A DNA stretch of 9,245 bases from DAOUKH01 sp034421515 (GTDB lineage: Bacteria > Chloroflexota > Dehalococcoidia > SHYB01). The notes under the pieces are model-generated. The model ran no database searches and had not been told where the DNA came from. It saw nothing but the letters and a program-made list of their open reading frames with translations. A program made the translations under genes and the position numbers. Where the stretch lies: the NCBI GenBank assembly GCA_034421515.1, contig DAOUKH010000037.1, forward strand, positions 1 to 9,245. Reading direction: 5' to 3'. The first letter of the stretch is position 1. Each line of letters begins with the position of its first letter. This document shows, piece after piece, positions 1 to 6,629 of this stretch.

Positions 1-328
1 CGGCCATGGGGTTGCGGAATAGCCCTTGCATCGTCGCGCCCGCTACCCCCAGGGCCGCGCCCACCGAGGCCCCGACGATGATCCTCGGCAGCCTGATCTG
101 TTCGATGACGAGCTGCTCGGTGCGGGTGAAGCCGCCGCCGTCAAAGCCCAGCATCGAAAGCAGGACCGCACCGACGTGGCTTACCGGGATGTCGGCGGGC
201 CCGAGACTAAGCGACACCAGGGCCGTGGCGAGCACCAACAGAAGAAGCACCGAGGAGCCGATCGCCAGGCGCGTGCCGATCCGCGCTTGGCGGTATCCGC
301 GTAGGGTGGTAAGTCCGGCGGCCCCCAA
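1..328 (-). CDS. FecCD/BtuC-family ABC transporter permease, N-terminal part (cut by window edge)
   Basis: This is the inner-membrane permease subunit of an iron-siderophore/vitamin B12-type ABC importer. Only about 109 N-terminal residues are in the window. After a short basic N-terminus comes one hydrophobic helix (about residues 21-42), then the PADIPVSHV stretch. The family-defining segment follows at about residues 79-109: RLPRII, a glycine/alanine-rich helix, and GATMQGLFRNPMA. These match BtuC/FecD/HemU-type proteins. No ATG lies in frame before the first helix. The best start is a TTG at 328-326, seven bases after a GGAGG (340-336). An in-frame TAG lies further upstream. The cobalamin riboswitch directly upstream makes cobalamin or a corrinoid the likely cargo (inference from context). 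The family is clear; the substrate and the start are less certain. Confidence 0.85.
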   Translation of the reverse strand, partial: MGAAGLTTLRGYRQARIGTRLAIGSSVLLLLVLATALVSLSLGPADIPVSHVGAVLLSMLGFDGGGFTRTEQLVIEQIRLPRIIVGASVGAALGVAGATMQGLFRNPMA

Positions 329-333
329 AGAAA

Positions 334-360
334 AACCTCCAGCTATCTCCGCTGGAGGTT
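334..360 (-). terminator. Riboswitch expression platform: terminator-like hairpin that also masks the ribosome binding site
   Basis: There is a perfect 10-bp stem with a 7-base loop. On the minus strand AACCTCCAGC (360-351) pairs with GCTGGAGGTT (343-334), and a T-rich run (TTTCTTT) follows. That is the form of an intrinsic terminator. The 3' arm contains GGAGG (340-336), the only good Shine-Dalgarno for the permease TTG at 328. Folding of the hairpin would therefore both end transcription and hide the ribosome binding site. The plus strand also has T residues after the stem (359-366), so it could terminate in both directions. It lies between the cobalamin aptamer and the permease start, as expected for the switch's output element. 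Confidence 0.75.
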
Positions 361-429
361 CTTTTTCGCCCTGCCGGGATTGCTACCCGGCGACCGAGGG
401 ACCCTCTCTGAGACGGAGAGCGGTCACCT

Positions 430-588
430 CCCGTTCAGGCAGGTCTCCTGGCTCGCGGGTGGATCTCTGCCGTCCCTTCCCATCGACTTCTCGACAGTGG
501 TCCGGCTCCACAACCCCGCTTACAGTGGCGCTACCGCGGCGGATTCACACCGCCTTCCCTATTCTCCCTGGGTGGGCACCTGAACGGG
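430..588 (-). ncRNA. Cobalamin riboswitch aptamer
   Basis: Read on the minus strand, this leader has the conserved cobalamin aptamer elements in order. A closing P1 stem comes first: CCCGTTCAGG (588-579) is perfectly complementary to CCTGAACGGG (439-430). Next is the GGGAAGGCGGTGTGAATCC-type core at about 562-541, then the GCGCCACTGTAAGCG segment at about 532-518. The B12 box GAGCCAGGAGACCTGCC is at 454-438. It sits about 100 bases upstream of a BtuC-like permease gene on the same strand. Riboswitches of this class bind adenosylcobalamin or related corrinoids and turn off uptake or synthesis genes when the ligand is abundant. Which corrinoid this one prefers cannot be read by eye. Confidence 0.93.
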
Positions 589-615
589 CAGTGATTCTAT
601 GTTGTTCTGCGCGGC

Positions 616-645
616 ATCATATGGCCCACCGGATTGGGCTGTCAA
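616..645 (-). promoter_or_regulatory. Sigma70-like promoter for the riboswitch/permease transcript
   Basis: On the minus strand a consensus -35 TTGACA (645-640) is followed after 18 bases by TATGAT (621-616). This predicts a transcription start near 609, about 20 bases before the aptamer's P1 stem. Both position and strand fit expression of the riboswitch leader and permease. Confidence 0.7.
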
Positions 646-716
646 GCAAGGCCCAGGGCGTGCGGCACCACCGTGTGACAAGCAATTGTCCCACCCGTCG
701 CGGGCCGGTGGTGCTG

Positions 717-722
717 TATAAT
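717..722 (+). promoter_or_regulatory. Possible -10 box (TATAAT) upstream of the RND exporter gene
   Basis: A perfect TATAAT lies 44 bases before the exporter's ATG, in a region otherwise rich in G+C. No convincing -35 box sits at the normal spacing: position 694-699 reads CCCGTC, and a TTGTCC at 686-691 is too far upstream. This is a weak prediction based on the -10 box alone. It would give a 5' leader of about 35-40 bases. Confidence 0.35.
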
Positions 723-765
723 TCGCGAATCACGACGCCCCTGCCCTTGGGGCCCATCTGTCGCC

Positions 766-3243
766 ATGAAGATACTCGAAAAGATGAGCTGGCTGATCAC
801 AGCCCGTCCTTGGCTCACCCTCCTCGTCCTCCTCGCCATAACCGTTCTGATGTTTGCGGGGACGGCGAGGCGCGCGCCGCCGACGGAAGGGGCCAGCTTG
901 GCCTTCCTGCCGGAAGGGCACCCCATCGCAACCGCGGCGGAGGAAATCGAGGAACTCTTCGCCGACTCCGGCGACGTTAGGGTCGCGACGCTCATCTTCC
1001 GTGGGGAAGCCTTCACCCCCGATGGCCTCACCCAGATGTCCGCGCTGGTCGATGAGGTTGCCGGCGACCCGGCGGTGAGCGAGTTGCTCGTTCCGGCGAA
1101 CCCGGTCATCGCGCCGTCGTCACTGCTCCAGTCTGTCCTCGGCGTCGACGGCTTCGGGGCGGTCACCCAAGCGGAAATCGACGCCGCCCGCGGCGCCCCC
1201 GAGCTCCAGGGGGTGTTCGCCGCCATGGCGGGGACCGACGTGGACGGCACGCCGGTCGCGATCGCCACCATCAACCTGATCGACACGGGTGACGACCGGA
1301 TCGTGGACGCCGAGCGAAAGATCGGCGACCTCGCGGCCGGGAACCAGGGCCCGCTGCATGTGAGCGCCCTCACGCCGGTAATCATCGAGGACGAGTACAC
1401 CGAGGCCACCCAGTCGGGAATGGCCGTGCTGATGCTGGCGGCGCTGGTGCTGATCGCGGTCCTGCTCCTGCTCTTCACACGCAGCCCGTCGGACATGCTG
1501 TTGACACTGCTTGGTCTGATCATCGCGATCATTTGGACCCTCGGAGCGGAGGGCTGGCTCGGGCCGGAAGCGCTGGGAGTGATTGGCCCGCCCAGTTCAC
1601 TCACCGCATTGGTGCCCGTCATCATCATCAGCCTGACGGTGGACTACGCAATCCAGGCCGTCTCCCACTACCGCGAACAGCGCGTCGCGGGCGAGCCCGT
1701 GTCCGAGGCCGTGCGCAAGGGACTGCGCACCGTGGTCGTTCCATTGACGTTGGCTGCCGTCACCACGATCGTGAGCCTGTTGGTGGGCCTCTTCTCCCCA
1801 ATCGGCGTTGTCGGCGACTTCGGCGTCGTCGCCGGCTTGGGCGTGGGACTCAGCCTGATCGTGATGCTCACGCTGATCCCGGCAGGAAGGACCATCATCG
1901 ACCGGCGCCGCGAGGCGCGCGGCACCTTGGCGCCCGCCCGACCCATCTCGAACGCATTGCCCGGCGTCCCGCGACTCGCGGAGCGGCTGGGAGGTTCGGT
2001 AACGCGTTGGCCGGCCCCCTACCTCGTGGGCGTCCTCGCGGTGACGATCGGCCTCGGTTTCGCCGCCACGGGACTGACGTCCGAATTCAGCCTCCGCGAC
2101 GTCCTGCCGCGCGGCGGCGCAGTAATCGAGGACATGGAGACGCTCGATGCCGCCGTGGGCGGCTCGACGGAGCTCACCAGCGTCGTGCTGAAGGCTGAGG
2201 TTACCGAGACCCGCACGCTCTTGAATCTTGAAGACCTCACCGCCGCCTTCGAAGACGAAGCGCGCCGCCCCGATGCGGCGGCGGGGCCTCTCCAGGCGTC
2301 GTACTACTCCGCGCTGAACGACTGGATCGATGACACCGGGGAGCCGGGCGACAAGTACGACCCAGAGCTCGCAGCCCTCTTCCGGGAAGCCTCCGCCGGA
2401 GTGGACCTCGATCCGGCGCTGATGCAGGAGTTCCTCGATGGGCTTGTCGCAAGGGAACCGGACCTAGCCCACTTCCTGATCAACGATCCCGACGGCATCG
2501 ATACGCTGCTGCTCCAATTCCCTGCCTACTTCGCGGATCCCACGGGCGTGGGGAAGATCCAGGAGGAGCTCGAGACGCTCTGGCTCGGTGACGACAGCGC
2601 CATCACCGCGACTTCGGGCACCATCCTATCGATCGCGGTCACCAACCAGATCACCGACCGACAGACGGAGTCGATCAGCACCACCATTGCCGTCGCCCTC
2701 GGCATCCTCACTATCTTCTTCTGGGTGACGCTGCGCCAGCCCGCGCTGGGACTGATCGCGGTAGGGCCGATCGTGCTCGTCCTCATCAGCGTGTTGGGCA
2801 CCATGGCCCTGCTCGGCATTCCTTACACGCTGATCACCTCGATCATCACCGCGCTCTCCATCGGCATCGGCGTGGACTACACCATCCACGTCATCCACCG
2901 CTACCGAGAGGAGTTCGCCCGCCTGCGCAACCCGGAGCAAGCGGCGGTCCGGACTCTGGCGACGACCGGATCGGCGCTCCTGGGCTCTGCCCTGACCACG
3001 GCGTTTGGATTCGGCGTGCTGATAGCGTCGCCGCTGACAGCCTCTCAACAGTTCGGCATCACCGCCACCATCACGATCGCGTACTCGCTGATCGTTGCCA
3101 TCCTGCTGGTGCTGCCCGCGATGGTGGTCTGGGGCGCCTACCAGAACATGCGCCTCCGCTCCATGGTCGAGCGCATGTGGAGCGACTTGGACGTAGCCAT
3201 CGAGGACGTGCACCGGCGCCACGAGCACGGCGAAGCCTCCTAG
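766..3243 (+). CDS. RND/MMPL-family transporter, candidate lipid or sterol exporter
   Basis: This 825-residue inner-membrane protein has the complete duplicated RND layout. TM1 lies at about 13-32 and the first large periplasmic domain at about 33-215. A block of helices covers about 218-373, TM7 about 418-437, the second periplasmic domain about 438-635, and the last helices about 637-792. Each half carries the RND helix-4 signature with an acidic residue: TVDYAIQAVSHYRE (Asp293) and GVDYTIHVIHRYRE (Asp704). Proteins of this kind use the proton gradient to move hydrophobic molecules; relatives include MmpL, HpnN and BstA proteins and eukaryotic NPC1/Patched. The ATG at 766 gives a typical RND N-terminus but has no clear ribosome binding site. 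It is co-directional with the sterol methyltransferase 159 bases downstream, so sterol or other lipid cargo is a reasonable inference. The sequence alone does not prove cargo. Confidence 0.9.
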   Translation: MKILEKMSWLITARPWLTLLVLLAITVLMFAGTARRAPPTEGASLAFLPEGHPIATAAEEIEELFADSGDVRVATLIFRGEAFTPDGLTQMSALVDEVAGDPAVSELLVPANPVIAPSSLLQSVLGVDGFGAVTQAEIDAARGAPELQGVFAAMAGTDVDGTPVAIATINLIDTGDDRIVDAERKIGDLAAGNQGPLHVSALTPVIIEDEYTEATQSGMAVLMLAALVLIAVLLLLFTRSPSDMLLTLLGLIIAIIWTLGAEGWLGPEALGVIGPPSSLTALVPVIIISLTVDYAIQAVSHYREQRVAGEPVSEAVRKGLRTVVVPLTLAAVTTIVSLLVGLFSPIGVVGDFGVVAGLGVGLSLIVMLTLIPAGRTIIDRRREARGTLAPARPISNALPGVPRLAERLGGSVTRWPAPYLVGVLAVTIGLGFAATGLTSEFSLRDVLPRGGAVIEDMETLDAAVGGSTELTSVVLKAEVTETRTLLNLEDLTAAFEDEARRPDAAAGPLQASYYSALNDWIDDTGEPGDKYDPELAALFREASAGVDLDPALMQEFLDGLVAREPDLAHFLINDPDGIDTLLLQFPAYFADPTGVGKIQEELETLWLGDDSAITATSGTILSIAVTNQITDRQTESISTTIAVALGILTIFFWVTLRQPALGLIAVGPIVLVLISVLGTMALLGIPYTLITSIITALSIGIGVDYTIHVIHRYREEFARLRNPEQAAVRTLATTGSALLGSALTTAFGFGVLIASPLTASQQFGITATITIAYSLIVAILLVLPAMVVWGAYQNMRLRSMVERMWSDLDVAIEDVHRRHEHGEAS

Positions 3244-3402
3244 GCGGCAAGCCCGAATCGCCCTCACGGCCCGGCTGGCCTTGCATCGCTATACAGCTTC
3301 TTGGCGTTTGCCGCACCGGGACGCCTTGATGGCGCTGATAAGATGGGGAACGCTTGCGCGCGTAGCCCCGGCCGCTTCTCCAGCTAGGCAATAGTCCTTA
3401 TT

Positions 3403-4452
3403 TTGAAATCGCTCCTGCAACTTCCCAAACTGTCCAAGGGACTGAAGGCCGCGTACCGTGAGTCGGATGTCCGCCGTCGCCTGAGAGAATTCGATGGATG
3501 GATGGACAAAGCCCCCGCGAGGGATGACGGCGCGGGCGGCCACGACCACGCCGTAACCGTCAAGGAATACTACGACCTCTGCAGCGAGTTCATGGTGTTC
3601 GGTTGGGGCGAATCTCTCCATTTCGCGCCGCTGTCGCCCCGAGAGAGCCTGGAGGAATCCAAGACCCGGCACCAACGACAGATGATCGCCAAGCTGGAGC
3701 TGCGCGAGGGTATGACGGTGATCGATGTCGGTTGCGGGATCGGCGGCCCCCTCCGCCGCGTCGTCCGGGAAGCCGGTGTCAGGGTCGTTGGGGTCAATAG
3801 TAATGAAATCCAGTTGAGCAAGGCACGAGCGTTGGATGCCGAGGCGGGGATCGACCACATGGTCGACTACCTCGCGTGCAGCTTCATGGACATGGCCCCC
3901 ATCGCGGACGACACGTTCGATCGGGGCTACGCGATCGAATCGACCTGCCATGCGCCGGACAAGGAGGGCGCGTTCGCCGAGATCTACCGCGTCCTCAAAC
4001 CTGGAGCTCTTCTCTGGGGTCAGGAAATGTGCATGACGGACAAGTTCGATCCCGATGACCCTCGGCACCGGGCCGTGAAGCAAGAGCTGATGCACGGCAT
4101 CGCGCTCAAGGACATCGCTACGATGGGCGAGGTGAACCGGGCCCTCGAAGCGACCGGATTTGAGGTCATCGAGGGAAGGGACCAGGCCGTCGAGGAGAAC
4201 GGCCCGACCACGCCGTGGTATCAGCCCATGGAAACCCGGCGCGGAACGCTCGGCAACGCCCTGGTCAGGCTTCCGCTAGGCCGCAAGCTGCTCATCTGGA
4301 GTCTAAGGACGGCGGAGGCGTTGAGGATGTTCCCTAAGGGCTCCGCGGAGGTCGTCGGGCTGTTGGACCGCACCGCCAACGCCTATGTCGCAGGCGGCAG
4401 GACCGGGGTTTTCACGCCGCTGTACTGCTTCCTAGCGCGCAAACCCCTTTAG
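3403..4452 (+). CDS. Sterol 24-C-methyltransferase-like SAM-dependent methyltransferase
   Basis: The 349-residue product resembles yeast ERG6 and plant SMT1/SMT2 along its whole length. It has the sterol-binding region I variant FMVFGWGESLHFAP (63-76), SAM motif I DVGCGIGGPLR (108-118) and the ERG6 hallmark YAIESTCHAP (176-185). These are followed by EIYRVLKPG (193-201), MTDKFDP (211-217), PWYQP (271-275) and the Sterol_MT_C ending, VAGGRTGVFTPLYCFLARKPL (329-349, quoted in part). ERG6-type enzymes transfer a methyl group from SAM to C-24 of delta-24 sterols. Its length is normal for the family. The start is a TTG with no clear Shine-Dalgarno; a stop lies 18 bases upstream. The first ATG (residue 34) would cut off the LREFDG segment that aligns with ERG6, so TTG is preferred. 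Region I lacks the usual tyrosines (Met64, Phe66), which may affect product range. Confidence 0.92.
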   Translation: MKSLLQLPKLSKGLKAAYRESDVRRRLREFDGWMDKAPARDDGAGGHDHAVTVKEYYDLCSEFMVFGWGESLHFAPLSPRESLEESKTRHQRQMIAKLELREGMTVIDVGCGIGGPLRRVVREAGVRVVGVNSNEIQLSKARALDAEAGIDHMVDYLACSFMDMAPIADDTFDRGYAIESTCHAPDKEGAFAEIYRVLKPGALLWGQEMCMTDKFDPDDPRHRAVKQELMHGIALKDIATMGEVNRALEATGFEVIEGRDQAVEENGPTTPWYQPMETRRGTLGNALVRLPLGRKLLIWSLRTAEALRMFPKGSAEVVGLLDRTANAYVAGGRTGVFTPLYCFLARKPL

Positions 4453-4494
4453 GCTGCCTCTCCCGCCCGCTCTGCCGGGCTATCCCACGGCGCC

Positions 4495-6519
4495 TTATAC
4501 GCTCAGTTCGCGCCTTCGCTCGGCGATGAGGAACTTCAGCTTCTTGGTCGGCTTATTCGATGGCAAGGGCGCAAACCGAATCTCGTAGTTCGCGGGGGAA
4601 ACCTTAATGTTGAAGTGGTGCGCGACCAGGAGCACGTTGACGGCCAATTGCAGCTCCATCCACCGGGAGCCAAGGCACATGTGTGTGCCCAGACCGTACG
4701 GCGCGTACCCGGGACTGTGATGCTCGTTGCGCGGAGGCAGATAGCGGTCGATATCGAACTTGAACGGGTCGGGAAAGACGTCGTCCATGAAATGCGAGGC
4801 CGTCTGGGCGATGTAAAGCCGTGTCCCCAGCGGCAGCTCATAGTCCTCGACCACACACGTATTCATGACGTTTCGAAGGGACATCGGAACGATGGGGTAC
4901 ATGCGTAGGCTTTCCATGAGGAAGCGGTGCGTGACGTCAATGGCGGCGGGGTTGAAGTCCTCACCATCCGGATCTCCGCCGTCGAACAGAGCATCGGCTT
5001 CACGCTGGATCTTGGTGTAGAGCTCCGGCTGCGACGCCATAGCGTACAAGGCGAAGCTGAACGCATCGCCAAGGTACACGCTGGCGATCAACGCAGCTGA
5101 AAGAGCAAATCGGAGATTCGACTCCGGGACAAACTGCGGATCGCTCGCGTGCAGGCTGAGAAGGTCGTCCGCAAGGTTGCGGGGAGCATCAGCCCGCTGG
5201 GCGGACGTGTGCACACTCTGCACCCGGTCCAGCAGCGTGTCGACGACTTTGGCCTTGCGTCTCATGCTCGGAGTCTTCAGCATGAATTTGGGCAGGGCCT
5301 TCAATATGTGCGTCAGGAGCGCCCGTTCCTTGTACGTCGCCAGATCGTCAAAGATGTCCTGAGAATCAACGGTGACAAAGAGCGGCGAAAGCTGTGCGTT
5401 GACCATTCGCCGGGACAGGACCGTGGCGGGGTACGCCTTTCCGACCTCCCAATCTGCCATGAATTTCCGCGCATATTGGTAGAGTTGCTCCAACTGGCCC
5501 GCGAGTCTTCCACGAGAATACGCCGTCGATAGTGACTTGCGGAGCCGGAAGTGATCAGCGCCGTCTAGGGAGGGCAAGACCCCATTGGCGCCGTACACCT
5601 TCTCGAAGTCGCTAAAGTAGTCTTTTGTCCTTAGGTACATGCGCCCGCGCCGATGCACCCACTGATTGGTCTCCGGCCCGGCCAAGAAGATCATGGGTTT
5701 GGCGAACGGTGGACGGAGCTCAAATACAGGGCCGTACTCTTGTGCTAGGTCTGCAAAGAGAGCCGGAATGTTACCTTTACGAAGATGCGGATTGAACAGC
5801 ATCTTGCGCAAGGAAACGCGCGGAATCTTCTTGGTCAGAGCGGACCGGCGCAGCAGCGGGCCGGCCAGGTTGTGGGAGACCGCGGCGGCGATGGACCGTC
5901 CAATCAGGTCCATCTTGCAAATGAATTCGATGCGCCCTTCCGACTCCTCGTCAAGCTCGAAGATGAAGCGGAAGACGTCGCACGTGTTGATGAGGCAGAT
6001 GATGATGACGTCTCTTGGGTCGGGAATCTCATTCTCGAAGATTGCCTTGCGGATGCGTGTCTTGACGAACTCGACCCCGCTGCCTTCAGGGGAGTTGTCG
6101 AACACTTCCATCTGCCCCACGTTGGGAGCCAGGGTCCAAAAATCACCGTCGTGGTGTTTCAGGATCTTGAGGTCAGTCAGGCGGTCCAGCGTCGAGTCAA
6201 TGATCGACTCGGCTCGGGGAGCGAGTCGCTCGATCCAGTATTGGGCGTTGCGCTGGGTCGGCTGACCCGCAATTTCCTTCAAGATCGGGTCCAGGACAGA
6301 GTCGCCTGTCTCCGTCCCGTCGACGACGAACAGCGACTCCATATCCGTATCGATTCGAGAAAGGAGTGAAAGCTCCGCGAGGACGGCGCCGACGATGGCG
6401 CAGTTCAGGTCCCATCCCGGCACCTGGTGGAAGTAGCCGCTCTCCTCGTTGAGGAGCATCAGGACGAGTTCTTCGGGCAGACTCAGCTGGGTTGTCGTAC
6501 GATCCTTAGAGAGGGTCAT
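4495..6519 (-). CDS. GPP34 (GOLPH3-like) domain fused to cytochrome P450
   Basis: This is a single 674-residue frame with two domains. Residues about 12-215 match GPP34/GOLPH3: LSLPEELVLMLL (12-23), a GAVLAELSLLSRI helix (44-56), TGDSVLDPILKEI (71-83), YWIERLA (94-100) and PDPRDVIIICLIN (166-178). A basic linker leads into a P450 at about 235-674. There HFRLRK (323-328) fits helix C, ESLR (536-539) is the ExxR pair, FPDPFKFDIDRYLP (582-595) is the PERF-like region, and YGLGTHMCLG (608-617) holds heme ligand Cys615. The I-helix region, about 474-492, reads YLGDAFS instead of AGxDTT. No membrane helix is evident. P450s oxidise substrates using redox partners, and none is encoded here. GOLPH3 proteins bind membrane phosphoinositides, so the N-terminal domain may tether the enzyme (inference). 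ATG 6519 follows GGGGGGCAGG; ATG 6534 or TTG 6540 are alternatives. The gene converges with the methyltransferase and diverges from the Rieske gene. Confidence 0.9.
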   Translation of the reverse strand: MTLSKDRTTTQLSLPEELVLMLLNEESGYFHQVPGWDLNCAIVGAVLAELSLLSRIDTDMESLFVVDGTETGDSVLDPILKEIAGQPTQRNAQYWIERLAPRAESIIDSTLDRLTDLKILKHHDGDFWTLAPNVGQMEVFDNSPEGSGVEFVKTRIRKAIFENEIPDPRDVIIICLINTCDVFRFIFELDEESEGRIEFICKMDLIGRSIAAAVSHNLAGPLLRRSALTKKIPRVSLRKMLFNPHLRKGNIPALFADLAQEYGPVFELRPPFAKPMIFLAGPETNQWVHRRGRMYLRTKDYFSDFEKVYGANGVLPSLDGADHFRLRKSLSTAYSRGRLAGQLEQLYQYARKFMADWEVGKAYPATVLSRRMVNAQLSPLFVTVDSQDIFDDLATYKERALLTHILKALPKFMLKTPSMRRKAKVVDTLLDRVQSVHTSAQRADAPRNLADDLLSLHASDPQFVPESNLRFALSAALIASVYLGDAFSFALYAMASQPELYTKIQREADALFDGGDPDGEDFNPAAIDVTHRFLMESLRMYPIVPMSLRNVMNTCVVEDYELPLGTRLYIAQTASHFMDDVFPDPFKFDIDRYLPPRNEHHSPGYAPYGLGTHMCLGSRWMELQLAVNVLLVAHHFNIKVSPANYEIRFAPLPSNKPTKKLKFLIAERRRELSV

Positions 6520-6551
6520 CGTCCTGCCCCCCATGCACAATCCCCATGGCC

Positions 6552-6581
6552 TTGCATACTTGCGTCATGAAACTTTAGCAT
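6552..6581 (+). promoter_or_regulatory. Candidate promoter of the Rieske oxygenase gene
   Basis: TTGCAT (6552-6557) and TAGCAT (6576-6581) are separated by 18 bases in an AT-richer stretch. The predicted start is near 6588, about 40 bases before the ATG at 6630. Each box has about two mismatches to the sigma70 consensus, so the call is moderate to weak. Confidence 0.4.
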
Positions 6582-6585
6582 ACCA
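6577..6585 (-). promoter_or_regulatory. Candidate extended -10 promoter of the GPP34-P450 gene
   Basis: On the minus strand TGG-TATGCT (6585-6577) has the TGn extension followed by a -10-like hexamer. This predicts a start near 6570 and a leader of about 50 bases. The hexamer overlaps the plus-strand TAGCAT almost exactly. No strong -35 box is visible. Confidence 0.35.
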
Positions 6586-6606
6586 GGAAGGGAGCCGGTA
6601 CGCATC

Positions 6607-6629
6607 AGAGGAGGATCGGGGTTCCAGGA
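6607..6629 (+). promoter_or_regulatory. Ribosome binding region of the Rieske oxygenase gene
   Basis: A strong AGAGGAGGA (6607-6615) lies 14 bases before the ATG at 6630, and a second AGGA (6626-6629) touches it. The spacing of the first is long and that of the second too short. Even so, no other in-frame ATG, GTG or TTG nearby suits either better, so the 6630 start stands. Confidence 0.5.

Noticed and set aside
6..980. Long plus-strand open frame across the left end
   Set aside because: It runs antisense to the permease and riboswitch and into the exporter. Its product is Arg/Pro/Ser-rich with no domain, typical of a shadow frame in GC-rich DNA.
642..1628. 328-codon minus-strand frame opposite the exporter
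   Set aside because: It is fully antisense to the conserved RND frame, low in complexity (Ser/Ala/Pro) and has no recognisable motif.
3244..3402. Search of the exporter-methyltransferase gap for a promoter or terminator
   Set aside because: TTGCCG (3308-3313) and TAAGAT (3339-3344) look like promoter boxes but are 25 bases apart, and no hairpin with a T-tract is present. Nothing could be supported.
3289..4095. 268-codon minus-strand frame opposite the methyltransferase
   Set aside because: It overlaps the well-supported ERG6-like frame and shows no domain of its own.
4465..4480. Short hairpin GCCCG-CTCTGC-CGGGC between the convergent methyltransferase and P450 genes
   Set aside because: The stem has only five base pairs and no T-run follows on either strand. 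It could aid termination but is too weak to call.
4495..5232. Identification of the P450 as CYP51 (sterol 14-demethylase)
   Set aside because: The CYP51 B'-helix signature and the FGxGRHxCxG form are absent and the I-helix differs. Only general P450 membership is supported.
5800..5960. Possibility that GPP34 and P450 are two genes joined by an error
   Set aside because: The frame is open throughout with no stop, frameshift sign or internal ribosome binding site and start at the P450 boundary, so a real fusion is the simplest reading.
5785..6369. 194-codon plus-strand frame opposite the GPP34 region
   Set aside because: The minus strand encodes a clear GPP34 domain here; the plus frame is its shadow.
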